DNA from: JAGTVG01 sp963699805
GTDB lineage: Bacteria; Bacteroidota; Bacteroidia; Cytophagales; Cyclobacteriaceae
Assembly (NCBI GenBank): GCA_963699805.1
Contig: CAVOVH010000015.1
Span: 124,001-188,000, forward strand
Length of the DNA stretch: 64,000 bases
Reading direction: 5' to 3'
Position numbers and translations under genes: made by a program. This document shows, piece by piece, positions 29,185 to 37,771 of the stretch (its first letter is position 1; each line of letters starts with the position of its first letter). The notes under the pieces are model-generated. The model did no database searches and was not told the DNA's origin. It saw only the letters and a list, made by a program, of their open reading frames with translations.

Positions 29185-30555
29185 TTATTCAACACGAAAA
29201 ATCCATTCATTGGCCTCATCCTTTCTTACGTGAATGGGGTAGGTGTGAACCTTGCCATCGGGTGAGGTGAGGCGGATGGAATAATTTCCAAAATAACCCC
29301 GGAATGAAACTTTACCATCCGAATCCGAATTCTGATTTAAATGGGTTTTCCAGGTCTCGTTGATAAGTTTATCGAGCATTTCAAATACGGGTTTGGGCTG
29401 ATATTCTTCATCGACCAATCCACCTCCGGGAAGCCAGATATTTCGGTCGGAAAATCCCCACCAGTTGATGGATGCGACGGCTGGATGTCCGAAACATAAT
29501 TTTACGAATTGTTCTGTAAATTCAGTTTGTGTTTCAGGCGTCCAATTGCCCGTCCGCCAGTTTCCCGTGATGGCGATACCCGATGATTGTGGATGAAATT
29601 CGGTAATATGTATGGTATACCCGAGATCAGCATACAGGTCAAAAGTCTTCCACACTTCTTCAGGATTGAACCATTCCTGCCGGGGTTCATGGGCTTGAAT
29701 GCCGATGTTGGAAAAAGGGGCTTTTCTGGCTTTTAATTCCTTTAAAAGCGATAGATAACGCTCCCGTACTTTCAGATCGGCGATGGTCCGGTACTCATTG
29801 ATCAATAAAGTAGCTTCAGGATTTGCCTGATGTGCCCATCTGAGTGAATTTTCTACATAATCAGCCACCTCCGGGATCGGGTCTTCCACGCCCCAGTCGT
29901 TGGGATCATCCATATTTTTGATTTTATTTCGCCATGTTTTTACGTTTACTGGTTCATTAACCACATCCCATAGTTCAATTTTGTCTTTAAATCCGGATAC
30001 AATGTTGATCACCCGGGCTTTAAGTAATTCCTCGGTTTCTTCTTCACTGTATTGGCGAAGCCATTGCGGGGTACCCGATTGGCATGCCCAGACGAGCGGA
30101 TGTCCCTTGGTAGTGATTCCATTTGCCTGGCACCATTCAATGGTCGGCAACATCGCTTCCCATCCCGGCATTCCCTGTGTATTTTCATATCCTGGCCAGT
30201 AAAATGGGAAAACGGCCAGATTGAATAGCCTTTTGAATTGTTCTTTAAAGCGCTCCTCCCGGTAGGTGTTTTCATTCCTGATCAGATCAAAAATGATGCA
30301 GCCGAATAGGAAATCATGGCGTTCCTGGACCACTTCCACTTGTATATTCTGAAGAGGTTTGCCCGAAGGATCCATGAATTCAATGATTACATCACCCTTT
30401 CTATATTTTTCAATATTTTCTTCAGCCTGTTTCATGAGTCGTTTTTCGACCGCTTCCACATTCTGCGAAAAAATTATATCTGGAAAGAAAAGACAGAATG
30501 CCATCAGAAAGCCTTGAAAGAACACTTTCTGGTTTGTTTTTGAAAAGGATTTCAT
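29185..30555 (-). CDS. GH10 endo-beta-1,4-xylanase-like enzyme
   Basis: A 456-residue exported enzyme with a leader over residues 1-30 (cleavage near IFS/QNV). A short N-terminal beta segment (EFMDPSGKPLQNIQVEVVQ) precedes the GH10 barrel. WDVVNEPVN gives the acid/base glutamate and ITEFHPQSS the nucleophile. GHPLVWACQ is the usual GHxLVW motif and NWWGFSDRNIW the late substrate-binding strand. The end (about residues 410-456) is a small Ig-like module. Activity on xylan or a related beta-1,4 glycan is well supported at family level. It is the last gene of the minus-strand GH9-GH18-DUF6807-GH10 set. Confidence 0.87.
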   Translation of the reverse strand: MKSFSKTNQKVFFQGFLMAFCLFFPDIIFSQNVEAVEKRLMKQAEENIEKYRKGDVIIEFMDPSGKPLQNIQVEVVQERHDFLFGCIIFDLIRNENTYREERFKEQFKRLFNLAVFPFYWPGYENTQGMPGWEAMLPTIEWCQANGITTKGHPLVWACQSGTPQWLRQYSEEETEELLKARVINIVSGFKDKIELWDVVNEPVNVKTWRNKIKNMDDPNDWGVEDPIPEVADYVENSLRWAHQANPEATLLINEYRTIADLKVRERYLSLLKELKARKAPFSNIGIQAHEPRQEWFNPEEVWKTFDLYADLGYTIHITEFHPQSSGIAITGNWRTGNWTPETQTEFTEQFVKLCFGHPAVASINWWGFSDRNIWLPGGGLVDEEYQPKPVFEMLDKLINETWKTHLNQNSDSDGKVSFRGYFGNYSIRLTSPDGKVHTYPIHVRKDEANEWIFRVE

Positions 30556-30593
30556 GACGATAATATTTTAGTAAAAAAATAATTTAAATTGAA

Positions 30594-31547
30594 TCAGTTA
30601 TTGTCTTTAATAAAATGTTCATAGATAGATTCAATCTTTTCCTGACTCATTTCCGGCCTATGTAAAAGTAATTCATATTGCATTCGAAGCTTTTCTCCCT
30701 TGGGAATGAGTACTGGAGTTGTTCCCGGGAAAGCGGCATTCTGCATGCTCCCTTTATCGCGCAATATCCATCCGTGAAAAGGAGAGGGGTCATTCGGATC
30801 GCACATCAGGGTCAGCGCTGTCTGCTGATCAAGATCCGGGTCGAAGGTGCCCGTCATGTCAATCCATCCTCCTGCCTGGATGGCGGTATCCTGAGGTATT
30901 ACTTTGCCTTTCATAGCATAAAAAGTAAGATCCTTGGGTAACTTGGTCCGGATTGAAAAGCCGCTGTAACCTTTGATATCCTCTGACCCGCCGATCAGGG
31001 TGCCTTCATGGATGGCGGTCAATTGGATGTCAAAATGAATCTCAACCTGATCTTCATTTTGCCTGTAACAGGCAATAACCGTTTTTTCGTGGATCAGCGG
31101 TGAAGGGGATTTTTTTGATTCATCCGGCATGTCACCCAACCAGGTAACCCAGGTAATCAAGGTGGCAGAATCTTTATAGGCATGATATTCTGTCTTCTTT
31201 ACATCCCAGGTGATCCCCTTGCATTCCCATGGATCTCCCACCCTTTTATTTTTGATATAAAGCTGGTGCCAGGCCCAGAATATTCCCCGGTGATGAAGGT
31301 GGTCATCCGGAAAATCCTCTGTAAGAATCTCACCGCTTAAACCGTATAAAGGATGAATATAATTGGCTCTTGGGAATTGACCATCCCTGGATTTTGTTTT
31401 TATCTGGTAAAAAAATATATTCTGATTAATGTATGTTAATAATATCCCCTCATTATTTTCATGAAAATTGAATTTATGGTCCTGACAGGAATCTGCTACA
31501 AAAATCCAAAACATTCCGGCAAGGGTTATGGCCAATACATTTTTCAT
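30594..31547 (-). CDS. DUF6807 (PmoA-like) lipoprotein
   Basis: A 317-residue protein of the family often mislabelled methane oxygenase PmoA. The leader ends in VADSC, a probable lipobox. The family block is clear: YIHPLYGLSGEILTEDFP followed by DHLHHRGIFWAWH with its histidine cluster, a candidate metal or sugar site. It is beta-rich throughout. Homologues occur in glycan-use gene clusters of Bacteroidota and Planctomycetes, with no proven reaction that I know. It lies 38 bases from the GH10 start and 39 from the GH18 stop, so it is part of the same transcript. Confidence 0.78.
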   Translation of the reverse strand: MKNVLAITLAGMFWIFVADSCQDHKFNFHENNEGILLTYINQNIFFYQIKTKSRDGQFPRANYIHPLYGLSGEILTEDFPDDHLHHRGIFWAWHQLYIKNKRVGDPWECKGITWDVKKTEYHAYKDSATLITWVTWLGDMPDESKKSPSPLIHEKTVIACYRQNEDQVEIHFDIQLTAIHEGTLIGGSEDIKGYSGFSIRTKLPKDLTFYAMKGKVIPQDTAIQAGGWIDMTGTFDPDLDQQTALTLMCDPNDPSPFHGWILRDKGSMQNAAFPGTTPVLIPKGEKLRMQYELLLHRPEMSQEKIESIYEHFIKDNN

Positions 31548-31586
31548 TTAATTGCCAGGATTAATTTTTGATCATTTATGGAGGAT

Positions 31587-32762
31587 TTATTGAGTAGCCT
31601 TTTCATAAATTGCGTCCAGCAGACCCTTTTCATCCGTATCGAGTCTGAGTTCCCAGAACATAATCCCTCCAAGGCCGTTCTCGACCGCGTATTCAGTTTT
31701 CAGCTTTACAGATAGGGTATCTTCGTAAGAAATAAACAGGCTGTCGGTTGAATTATAAAGATAAGGTGCTTTGGCCACTGGATCCCAGTAACGCATAAAA
31801 CCATTCTTACTTTCATATTTTTCCCGGATGTCTGAATAGGGGGCCCAGCCGATCCATACACCTTTATTTTCCTGGTAAAGGCCATTGTTTACGGGGGGTA
31901 CACCCTGCCAGGCCCTTCCGTAAAAAGCAGCTCCGATCACGATCTGCGCCGGATCTACTCCATTTTCAATGCAGAATGAAATGATCTTTTCAGCGGATCT
32001 TGGATCAATGGGAAAATTCCTTTCACTCATGATCTGGTGGGCAGGTGTTCCTTCAAGATCTTCCGGTCTTACCCATCCCAGATTGGTGTGATGTCCTGTG
32101 AAGGGAGTGCCACCGCCTACCAGATCATAAGTCATCACATTCATATAGGTCGCATATTTCATTACCTCAGTCAATTCGACATGATCGTAGTATCGTTTCC
32201 ATCCTGCCGAAGCAAAGGTGAGTGTCAGATCCTCCCCGGTAGCATCCATCGCTTCCCTTAACTCTCGCATTAAAGAGGTAAAGTTTTCTTTGTCTTCCGG
32301 AATATAAGGATTACCCGCTCCCCGCATACCCGGATATTCCCAATCAATATCAAGGCCATCGAGGTCATATTGTTTGATAAAGCGGATTACGCTGTCCACA
32401 AACTTTTTCCTGTTTTCAGGAGTAGCAGCCATTTCAGAAAAACCACCTGAGCCTCCCCATCCTCCACAGGCGATCATTACCTTGAGGTGTGGATGATTTT
32501 TTTTCTGCGCTGCAAGAGATGTAAGTTTTCCTGAGGATTCAGGATTTTTAAATTTCATCTCCTGATCGATTACTTCCGTAAAGGAGAAAATAATATGTGT
32601 TAATTCGTCTAAAGGCAAATCTTCAGGATGATAATCATTTTTAGGAGGAACATAATAGGCCATGATGGCTATGGAAGGTTCCTGAAAGGTAGTAACCTTT
32701 TCTGAACATGATACCGGTATCATGAGTATAAACGCGAATAAAAATGCATTGAGGTTTTTCAT
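31587..32762 (-). CDS. GH18 family lipoprotein, chitinase-like
   Basis: A 391-residue lipoprotein. The ATG at 32762 is used because it begins the signal MKNLNAFLFAFILMIPVSC with a lipobox; an ATG at 32822 adds 20 residues before the signal. The GH18 signature is intact: LDGLDIDWEYPG with the catalytic glutamate. Other family landmarks are IMAYYVPP, ACGGWGGSGGFSEMA, MNVMTYDLVGG, GAAFYGRAW and GGIMFWELRLD. A barrel insertion with the FYGRAW strand indicates subfamily A-type chitinases with a deeper cleft than the GH18 at 27972. Second in the minus-strand operon-like set, 60 bases behind the NPCBM-GH9 gene. Confidence 0.87.
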   Translation of the reverse strand: MKNLNAFLFAFILMIPVSCSEKVTTFQEPSIAIMAYYVPPKNDYHPEDLPLDELTHIIFSFTEVIDQEMKFKNPESSGKLTSLAAQKKNHPHLKVMIACGGWGGSGGFSEMAATPENRKKFVDSVIRFIKQYDLDGLDIDWEYPGMRGAGNPYIPEDKENFTSLMRELREAMDATGEDLTLTFASAGWKRYYDHVELTEVMKYATYMNVMTYDLVGGGTPFTGHHTNLGWVRPEDLEGTPAHQIMSERNFPIDPRSAEKIISFCIENGVDPAQIVIGAAFYGRAWQGVPPVNNGLYQENKGVWIGWAPYSDIREKYESKNGFMRYWDPVAKAPYLYNSTDSLFISYEDTLSVKLKTEYAVENGLGGIMFWELRLDTDEKGLLDAIYEKATQ

Positions 32763-32822
32763 AAAGATATTATTGATTCGTTTTGATTGTTCAAATTTAA
32801 TTTTCAGTCTCGTCTCAAACAC

Positions 32823-35120
32823 TTATCTCAAATTCTTTTCTGACTGATATTGATAACGGTTCAATTCATTCAATAACATGATCGTGCCGCCCACTGCCTC
32901 CATCCAGTATTCAGTGGTCTGCCACCATTCAGGCAAAAGCACTGGCATATCTTCTTCCGAGGAGCCAATACCTGCCATTACGGCTCCATCTATTTTCGGA
33001 GTGTGAGGAACAAATTCACTGGTCTTAAAGAATTCAGGTTGATTGTATCCAAGCCCCGTAACAGTGCTGGCATTGAAGGGATTGCATCCATATATAAAAT
33101 CAAGTTGTTGCTGGCCGATCCGGATTGCCTGTGGGTGGTTGATCAGCATTCCGCCACGCACCAGGCAGGCACCCACATATCCGATCCTTGGATTAATGCC
33201 ATTCCACCATTCGCTATTTTCATGATTCACATAGCACCAGCGGTAATAATAATCACCAGCCTGCCTGCTTCCGCCCGGATCTCCAAAATAAAGCGCCATG
33301 GGGACGATTCCATAGGTGCTTTTTTGATCAAAATAGGCAATGAAATTATCCACATATCTCCGGAAAGCATTTTTCGCCTTTTCACTTAAAGAAGGATCTT
33401 TGATATACCGGATTGATTCTACAATGGCCCAAATCGGGAAATTCGGAGTAATAAGCTGATACGATAAGTTGGTAATTGAATACACCTTTTCACTGATGCC
33501 AGAAGTAGGATTTACGGATCCCATGAATCCATTCATGGGCTTGTGTGTGGTGTTCTGGCATTGAAGTAATCTTTCCAGGTACAATTCAGCCATTTCCATA
33601 TATTCCGATTTCCCGGTAGCGGCATTCAGTTTTAAAGAAGCGGTCAGCGCGGCCCCTAGCTCATGGATGTTCATGATGACCCTGTTATTGTATACCCATC
33701 TATAACATCGTTCAGCAGCCTGAATATAAGGGTTATCTGGTTCACTTTTTTCTGCCAGCGCAATATTACATTGAGCTATGACAAACATATACTGAAATAC
33801 AGGGGCATTCGGGGTGGTGACAATCCAGCGATCATCCGGAGTGCCGGGAATATTATCCGTAAACCGGTTATTATCGCCATGTTCATAGACATCGCCGCCT
33901 ACCTGGTCCATCAGATATCCATCCGGTTCCTGCATGGCCCGGAAGTATTTATTTCCCCAGGTAATTTCATCCCGAATTTGAAAGAGCATATTGCTTTTTC
34001 CAATGAAATCTGACACTTCATTTGAAGAAAAGGTAAGATAGATCTCACTGAGTGCCCATAATCCATTGATGGTCATACCCCATTTTCTCAGATCCGCCGC
34101 ATCATGCCATCCTCCTGATACATCCTGGTGTTCATCATTATCCAGCCTGCGTCCATCGTCCAGGTGTTGACCTTTTTCCCAGCCATTTTCAGGATCTCCG
34201 CAACGTTGCATCAGAAACCAGTTCAGATGCTGATCCAGATTTTTTATATATTGCAGGGAATGGATGGTGAATGGCAGTGATACCTGGTCTCCACTTAATA
34301 TAAAATACTGACCAGGATCGATAACGGAGGAAAAATCTCCAATCCCTACCTTTCCCCAGTCACCTGATTTCTCCTGGATCTTTCCACTATATACTTCCTG
34401 CATGTTGGAAAGATCGAGCACAGAAAAATTCTGGCCCACCGTATAATCCGGAATCCGGAAAGTTTTGGATGAAGCGGGTATAAATCCAGTTTGATTCAAA
34501 AGAAGCTCGGATGGGTAATAATATATTTTGAATGCTGATCCTGCTGAATTATCTTTCAGGATTAATTGGGCGTTGGCCCAGTCTGCATGGCCATCCCTGG
34601 GACCATCCGGACCGTTTTCAACGATCAGGGATAATCGGTCGACTGATGAAACGTCTACGTCAATGGAGATGGCAGGTGAGGATTCAGTGATCCATCCGCT
34701 GGAATAAAGGATATGATCATCTCCCTGGATAATAAATCTAATCATGGGAGTACGTCGGGGATTATTGATGGAAAATTCATTCCTTAATTTGATTGAGTCA
34801 CGTGTGGCAATGCGTTCGGGCTTTTGTGATACTTCACCATCGATACCGATCTCGGCCTGGAATTTTGATACTTTGCCTTCAAGGTCTATATACAACAAGG
34901 AGGGTGCATGCACGCCAAGCCCTTTTTGATATGTCTTTCCTCCAATGGTTATTGGATTTTTTTCAAATGACATATCTTTATTGGGAGGGCCAAATTCATT
35001 GGCTATGAATCCGTGGGGGATATCGCTTAAATAGATCGCTTGGGCCTCTGTCCGGGAGCCATTCAGACAAAAGAAGATAATTATCCACAAAGCAAAATTG
35101 ATGGTGTATTTATTTTTCAT
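32823..35120 (-). CDS. GH9 family enzyme with N-terminal NPCBM-like domain
   Basis: A 765-residue exported protein. Order: signal peptide (cleavage near TEA/QAI); an NPCBM-like sugar-binding beta-sandwich at about residues 50-190 (GVHAPSLLYIDLEGKVSKF, then ERIATRDS); a CelD_N Ig-like domain (LLLNQTGFIPASSKTFRIP); and a GH9 catalytic domain. The catalytic motif is GGWHDAADLRKWG, so both aspartates are kept although DAGD reads DAAD. The C-terminal EWWQTTEYWMEAVGG supplies the acid glutamate. It differs from the tandem GH9 pair in domain make-up, so it likely has another target. It is the first gene of the minus-strand set. The ATG at 35120 begins the signal; one at 35135 is also possible. Confidence 0.83.
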   Translation of the reverse strand: MKNKYTINFALWIIIFFCLNGSRTEAQAIYLSDIPHGFIANEFGPPNKDMSFEKNPITIGGKTYQKGLGVHAPSLLYIDLEGKVSKFQAEIGIDGEVSQKPERIATRDSIKLRNEFSINNPRRTPMIRFIIQGDDHILYSSGWITESSPAISIDVDVSSVDRLSLIVENGPDGPRDGHADWANAQLILKDNSAGSAFKIYYYPSELLLNQTGFIPASSKTFRIPDYTVGQNFSVLDLSNMQEVYSGKIQEKSGDWGKVGIGDFSSVIDPGQYFILSGDQVSLPFTIHSLQYIKNLDQHLNWFLMQRCGDPENGWEKGQHLDDGRRLDNDEHQDVSGGWHDAADLRKWGMTINGLWALSEIYLTFSSNEVSDFIGKSNMLFQIRDEITWGNKYFRAMQEPDGYLMDQVGGDVYEHGDNNRFTDNIPGTPDDRWIVTTPNAPVFQYMFVIAQCNIALAEKSEPDNPYIQAAERCYRWVYNNRVIMNIHELGAALTASLKLNAATGKSEYMEMAELYLERLLQCQNTTHKPMNGFMGSVNPTSGISEKVYSITNLSYQLITPNFPIWAIVESIRYIKDPSLSEKAKNAFRRYVDNFIAYFDQKSTYGIVPMALYFGDPGGSRQAGDYYYRWCYVNHENSEWWNGINPRIGYVGACLVRGGMLINHPQAIRIGQQQLDFIYGCNPFNASTVTGLGYNQPEFFKTSEFVPHTPKIDGAVMAGIGSSEEDMPVLLPEWWQTTEYWMEAVGGTIMLLNELNRYQYQSEKNLR

Positions 35121-35657
35121 CCAAAAAACAGGCAATAAGGTTCATTATTACATTATAAGTGCTTGGTTTACCGACCAATGGATAGATTAAAAAACCATTT
35201 TTATTTAATAAAAAATAAATTTTGAATCTGGATCCTAAATATAGTCTACGAGGATTAAATATACATAATAGTTTAATCAGAATAAAATACTGCAGGTTGT
35301 AAGCTTCAATGATCTCCCTTATAGATTAGGATATTCAGTATCTCATAAGAATTATTAGATATTTCACGTGTATATCCCGGATGTTCCCGGTCCTGGACTT
35401 CGCCGGGTCTGACTGTGTTGGATTTATTCAATATTCTGCTACTTCTCCGGACCTTTCTCTGCTGAATTTAATCTAGTATATACAAGTCTAATTACAAAAT
35501 ACTGGCTGGAAAAACTTATAAAAAAACCCCTTTAAAATCACCGGAAAATATATTGATAATCGCCAACTCAATCCTGTTTGAATATATTCAATTTTAGGTG
35601 TATCTTGTGGACGCCATTGAGTATAATGGTTTTTTTTTGTCCTAATAATACAATTTT
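35121..35657. other. Divergent intergenic region, no gene seen
   Basis: These bases between the NPCBM-GH9 gene and the DegT gene hold no frame with family features. The DegT promoter-like site lies at the right end. A GC-richer patch near 35378-35412 (CCCGG...CCGGG) could form a weak stem-loop. Confidence 0.4.
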
Positions 35658-35665
35658 TAAATTTG
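35636..35665 (+). promoter_or_regulatory. Bacteroidota-type promoter for the DegT gene
   Basis: TTTG (35636-35639), 18 bases, then TAAATTTG (35658-35665) fits the Bacteroidota -33/-7 pattern (TTTG, about 19 bases, TAnnTTTG). Transcription would begin only a few bases before the ATG at 35676, implying a nearly leaderless message. Confidence 0.45.
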
Positions 35666-35675
35666 ACTGTTTTAA

Positions 35676-36947
35676 ATGATGAAATCAGAAATTAAACTTC
35701 CACAGGAATGGCCAGGTATCCATTACATTGGAGAGGAAGAGATTAACGCGGTAACCCATGTACTGAAAAATCAATCCCCATTCAGGTTTTATGGACCTAA
35801 ACCTACTTTTGAGGCGAGACAATTTGAACAGGAATTTGCCGATTATATCGGGAAGAAATATTGTTTGGCAGTATCGAATGGTACCACGGCCCTACAGGTA
35901 GCCCTTTCAGCCCTTGGAGTGGGCCCAGGTGATGAAGTGATCATGCCGGGTTATTTCTGGGTTTCCACCGCAGGTGCTGTTGTCAGATTGGGAGCCATCC
36001 CCGTCCTGGCGGATGTAGATGATTCCATAAGCCTGGATCCGGCAGATCTTAAGAAAAAAATATCTCCCAGAACCAAGGCGGTGATCGTTGTGCATATGGG
36101 AGGTGTGATCGGTGACATCGATCAAATTGTATCCATCTGTAAGTCCAAAAATATACCATTGCTGGAAGACTGTGCGCAGGCTGCCGGAACCTCTCAATTC
36201 GGAAAAATGGCCGGATCATTTGGCGACATGTCTATCTTTTCATTTCAGATCAATAAAAACATGACCTGTGGGGAAGGAGGTGCCGTATTGACCAATGACC
36301 AGTCATTATATGAACGTGCTTTTGGGATCCACGATACCGGTTACATCAAGGATGAAAATGGTAGTTTTGTGCTTGACAGGCCGGAACTTCAATTATGGGG
36401 CATTGGATGCCGGATCAGTGACCTAGCCGCCGCCATGGCTAGGGTTCAATTAAAAAAATTGCCCACCATCATCAATCATATGCGGGAATTTAAACATGAA
36501 CTGGTCAGCATCATTTCAAAATATGAAGGTTTGAGGCCCAGAAAGATTGCTGATCCTGCGGGGGAATCTGGAGGATTCCTCAAAATGACTTTTAAAGAGA
36601 GGAAAACTTCCTATCAGTTTAAAGACCTTTTATTAAAAAATGGAATTCATGTCGCAGACAAGGGATTTTATCCCATCCATATGGACGAGTGGGGATTGCA
36701 TATCTATTACAATCTTCCTTCACTGGTACAGAAAAGACCCTCCATGGGATCTCGATCGGTCTGGGAATTGAGTGAGAACAGTTTTGCCAAAGATTATACA
36801 TATGACAAAGGAACCCTTCCACACCTGGATTCACTGGTCGGAAAGACGGTCCTGTTCTGCATTGCATCCAATCTGAATGATACACATAAGGAAGTGATCC
36901 GGAAAGCTTTCATTAAAACCTGTGATCAACTTTTTGATAAGAAATGA
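35676..36947 (+). CDS. DegT/DnrJ/EryC1/StrS family PLP aminotransferase
   Basis: A 423-residue cytoplasmic PLP enzyme of the sugar aminotransferase family. Landmarks: SNGTTALQVALSALGVGPGDEVI for phosphate binding and fold, LLEDCAQAAG with the aspartate that pairs with the PLP nitrogen, and FSFQINKNMTCGEGG with the Schiff-base lysine. It transfers an amino group to a keto-sugar or keto-inositol. A second in-frame ATG is at 35679. Its TGA overlaps the next ATG (ATGA at 36944-36947), so it is coupled to the deacetylase-GH3 gene, which suggests work on the same amino-sugar material. Confidence 0.85.
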   Translation: MMKSEIKLPQEWPGIHYIGEEEINAVTHVLKNQSPFRFYGPKPTFEARQFEQEFADYIGKKYCLAVSNGTTALQVALSALGVGPGDEVIMPGYFWVSTAGAVVRLGAIPVLADVDDSISLDPADLKKKISPRTKAVIVVHMGGVIGDIDQIVSICKSKNIPLLEDCAQAAGTSQFGKMAGSFGDMSIFSFQINKNMTCGEGGAVLTNDQSLYERAFGIHDTGYIKDENGSFVLDRPELQLWGIGCRISDLAAAMARVQLKKLPTIINHMREFKHELVSIISKYEGLRPRKIADPAGESGGFLKMTFKERKTSYQFKDLLLKNGIHVADKGFYPIHMDEWGLHIYYNLPSLVQKRPSMGSRSVWELSENSFAKDYTYDKGTLPHLDSLVGKTVLFCIASNLNDTHKEVIRKAFIKTCDQLFDKK

Positions 36948-37771
36948 AAATTAAATTAGACGAAAGCATGAATAACCATCGAATGTACAATCATATTCTT
37001 TCAATTTTTCTGATTTTCTCAGGGTGTATTCCTTCGTTTGCACAGGTACGGTATGGAAGTCAGGAGGCCTCCAACCAATCCTCTGATTTTATATGGCCGG
37101 ATGGTAAAAAAATGGCCATCAGCCTGACTTTTGATGACGCACGGCTGAGTCAGATCGATGTGGGTGTACCCATTATGAATAAATATGATGTAAAAGGCAC
37201 TTTTTATGTTTCTCAGGATCGGATGATCGAACGACTGGAAGGTTGGAAGGATGCACTCAAAGCAGGACATGAAATAGGAAACCACACCTTGACACATCCG
37301 TGTACAGGTAATTTCCCATGGGCAAGACAAAAAGCGCTGGAATCTTTTACACTGAGGGACATTGCCCTGGAAATGGAGGAAGCCAACAGGATGATCAGTG
37401 AAACTCTGGGTGTTAGCCCTGTTTCCTTTGCTTTTCCCTGTGGTCAGAAATTTATTGGAAGAGGGAGTTCCCTGAGAAGTTACATTCCCCTGGTGAGTGA
37501 TCTTTTCCTTACCGGCAGGGGATGGATGGATGAAGGCCCCAATGATCCTGTCTATTGTGACCTGGCACAACTTACCGGTATGGAATCGGACAATAAAAGT
37601 TTCGAACAGATCAAAGCGTTGATCGATCAGGCCGCGAAAATGGGGCCTGGCTTGTTCTGGCTGGTCATGAGATTGGAGAACCGGATTTCCAGACTACCTG
37701 GTCATCCACCCTGGAACAGATCTGTGAATATGCCACGGATCCGTCACATGGTATCTGGATCGCACCCGTAG
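36944..37771 (+). CDS. Polysaccharide deacetylase module (N-terminal part of a frameshifted deacetylase-GH3 fusion)
   Basis: A NodB-type deacetylase removing N- or O-acetyl groups from glycans. MNNHRMYNHILSIFLIFSG (ATG 36968) to SFAQ is the signal peptide. Motif 1 is SLTFDDA, motif 2 GHEIGNHTLTH (aspartate and two histidines for the metal), motif 3 FAFPCGQ. The reading frame as given turns to nonsense after AAKMG. The frame one base earlier continues WLVLAGHEIGE and then about 70 family-like residues to IAPVGTIAEYVKSN without stop, directly into the GH3 frame. One G missing from the GGGG at 37642-37645 restores the frame. The listed stop at 37771 is thus an artefact of the shift. The intact product would be about 1049 residues. 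Confidence 0.8.
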   Translation: MKIKLDESMNNHRMYNHILSIFLIFSGCIPSFAQVRYGSQEASNQSSDFIWPDGKKMAISLTFDDARLSQIDVGVPIMNKYDVKGTFYVSQDRMIERLEGWKDALKAGHEIGNHTLTHPCTGNFPWARQKALESFTLRDIALEMEEANRMISETLGVSPVSFAFPCGQKFIGRGSSLRSYIPLVSDLFLTGRGWMDEGPNDPVYCDLAQLTGMESDNKSFEQIKALIDQAAKMGPGLFWLVMRLENRISRLPGHPPWNRSVNMPRIRHMVSGSHP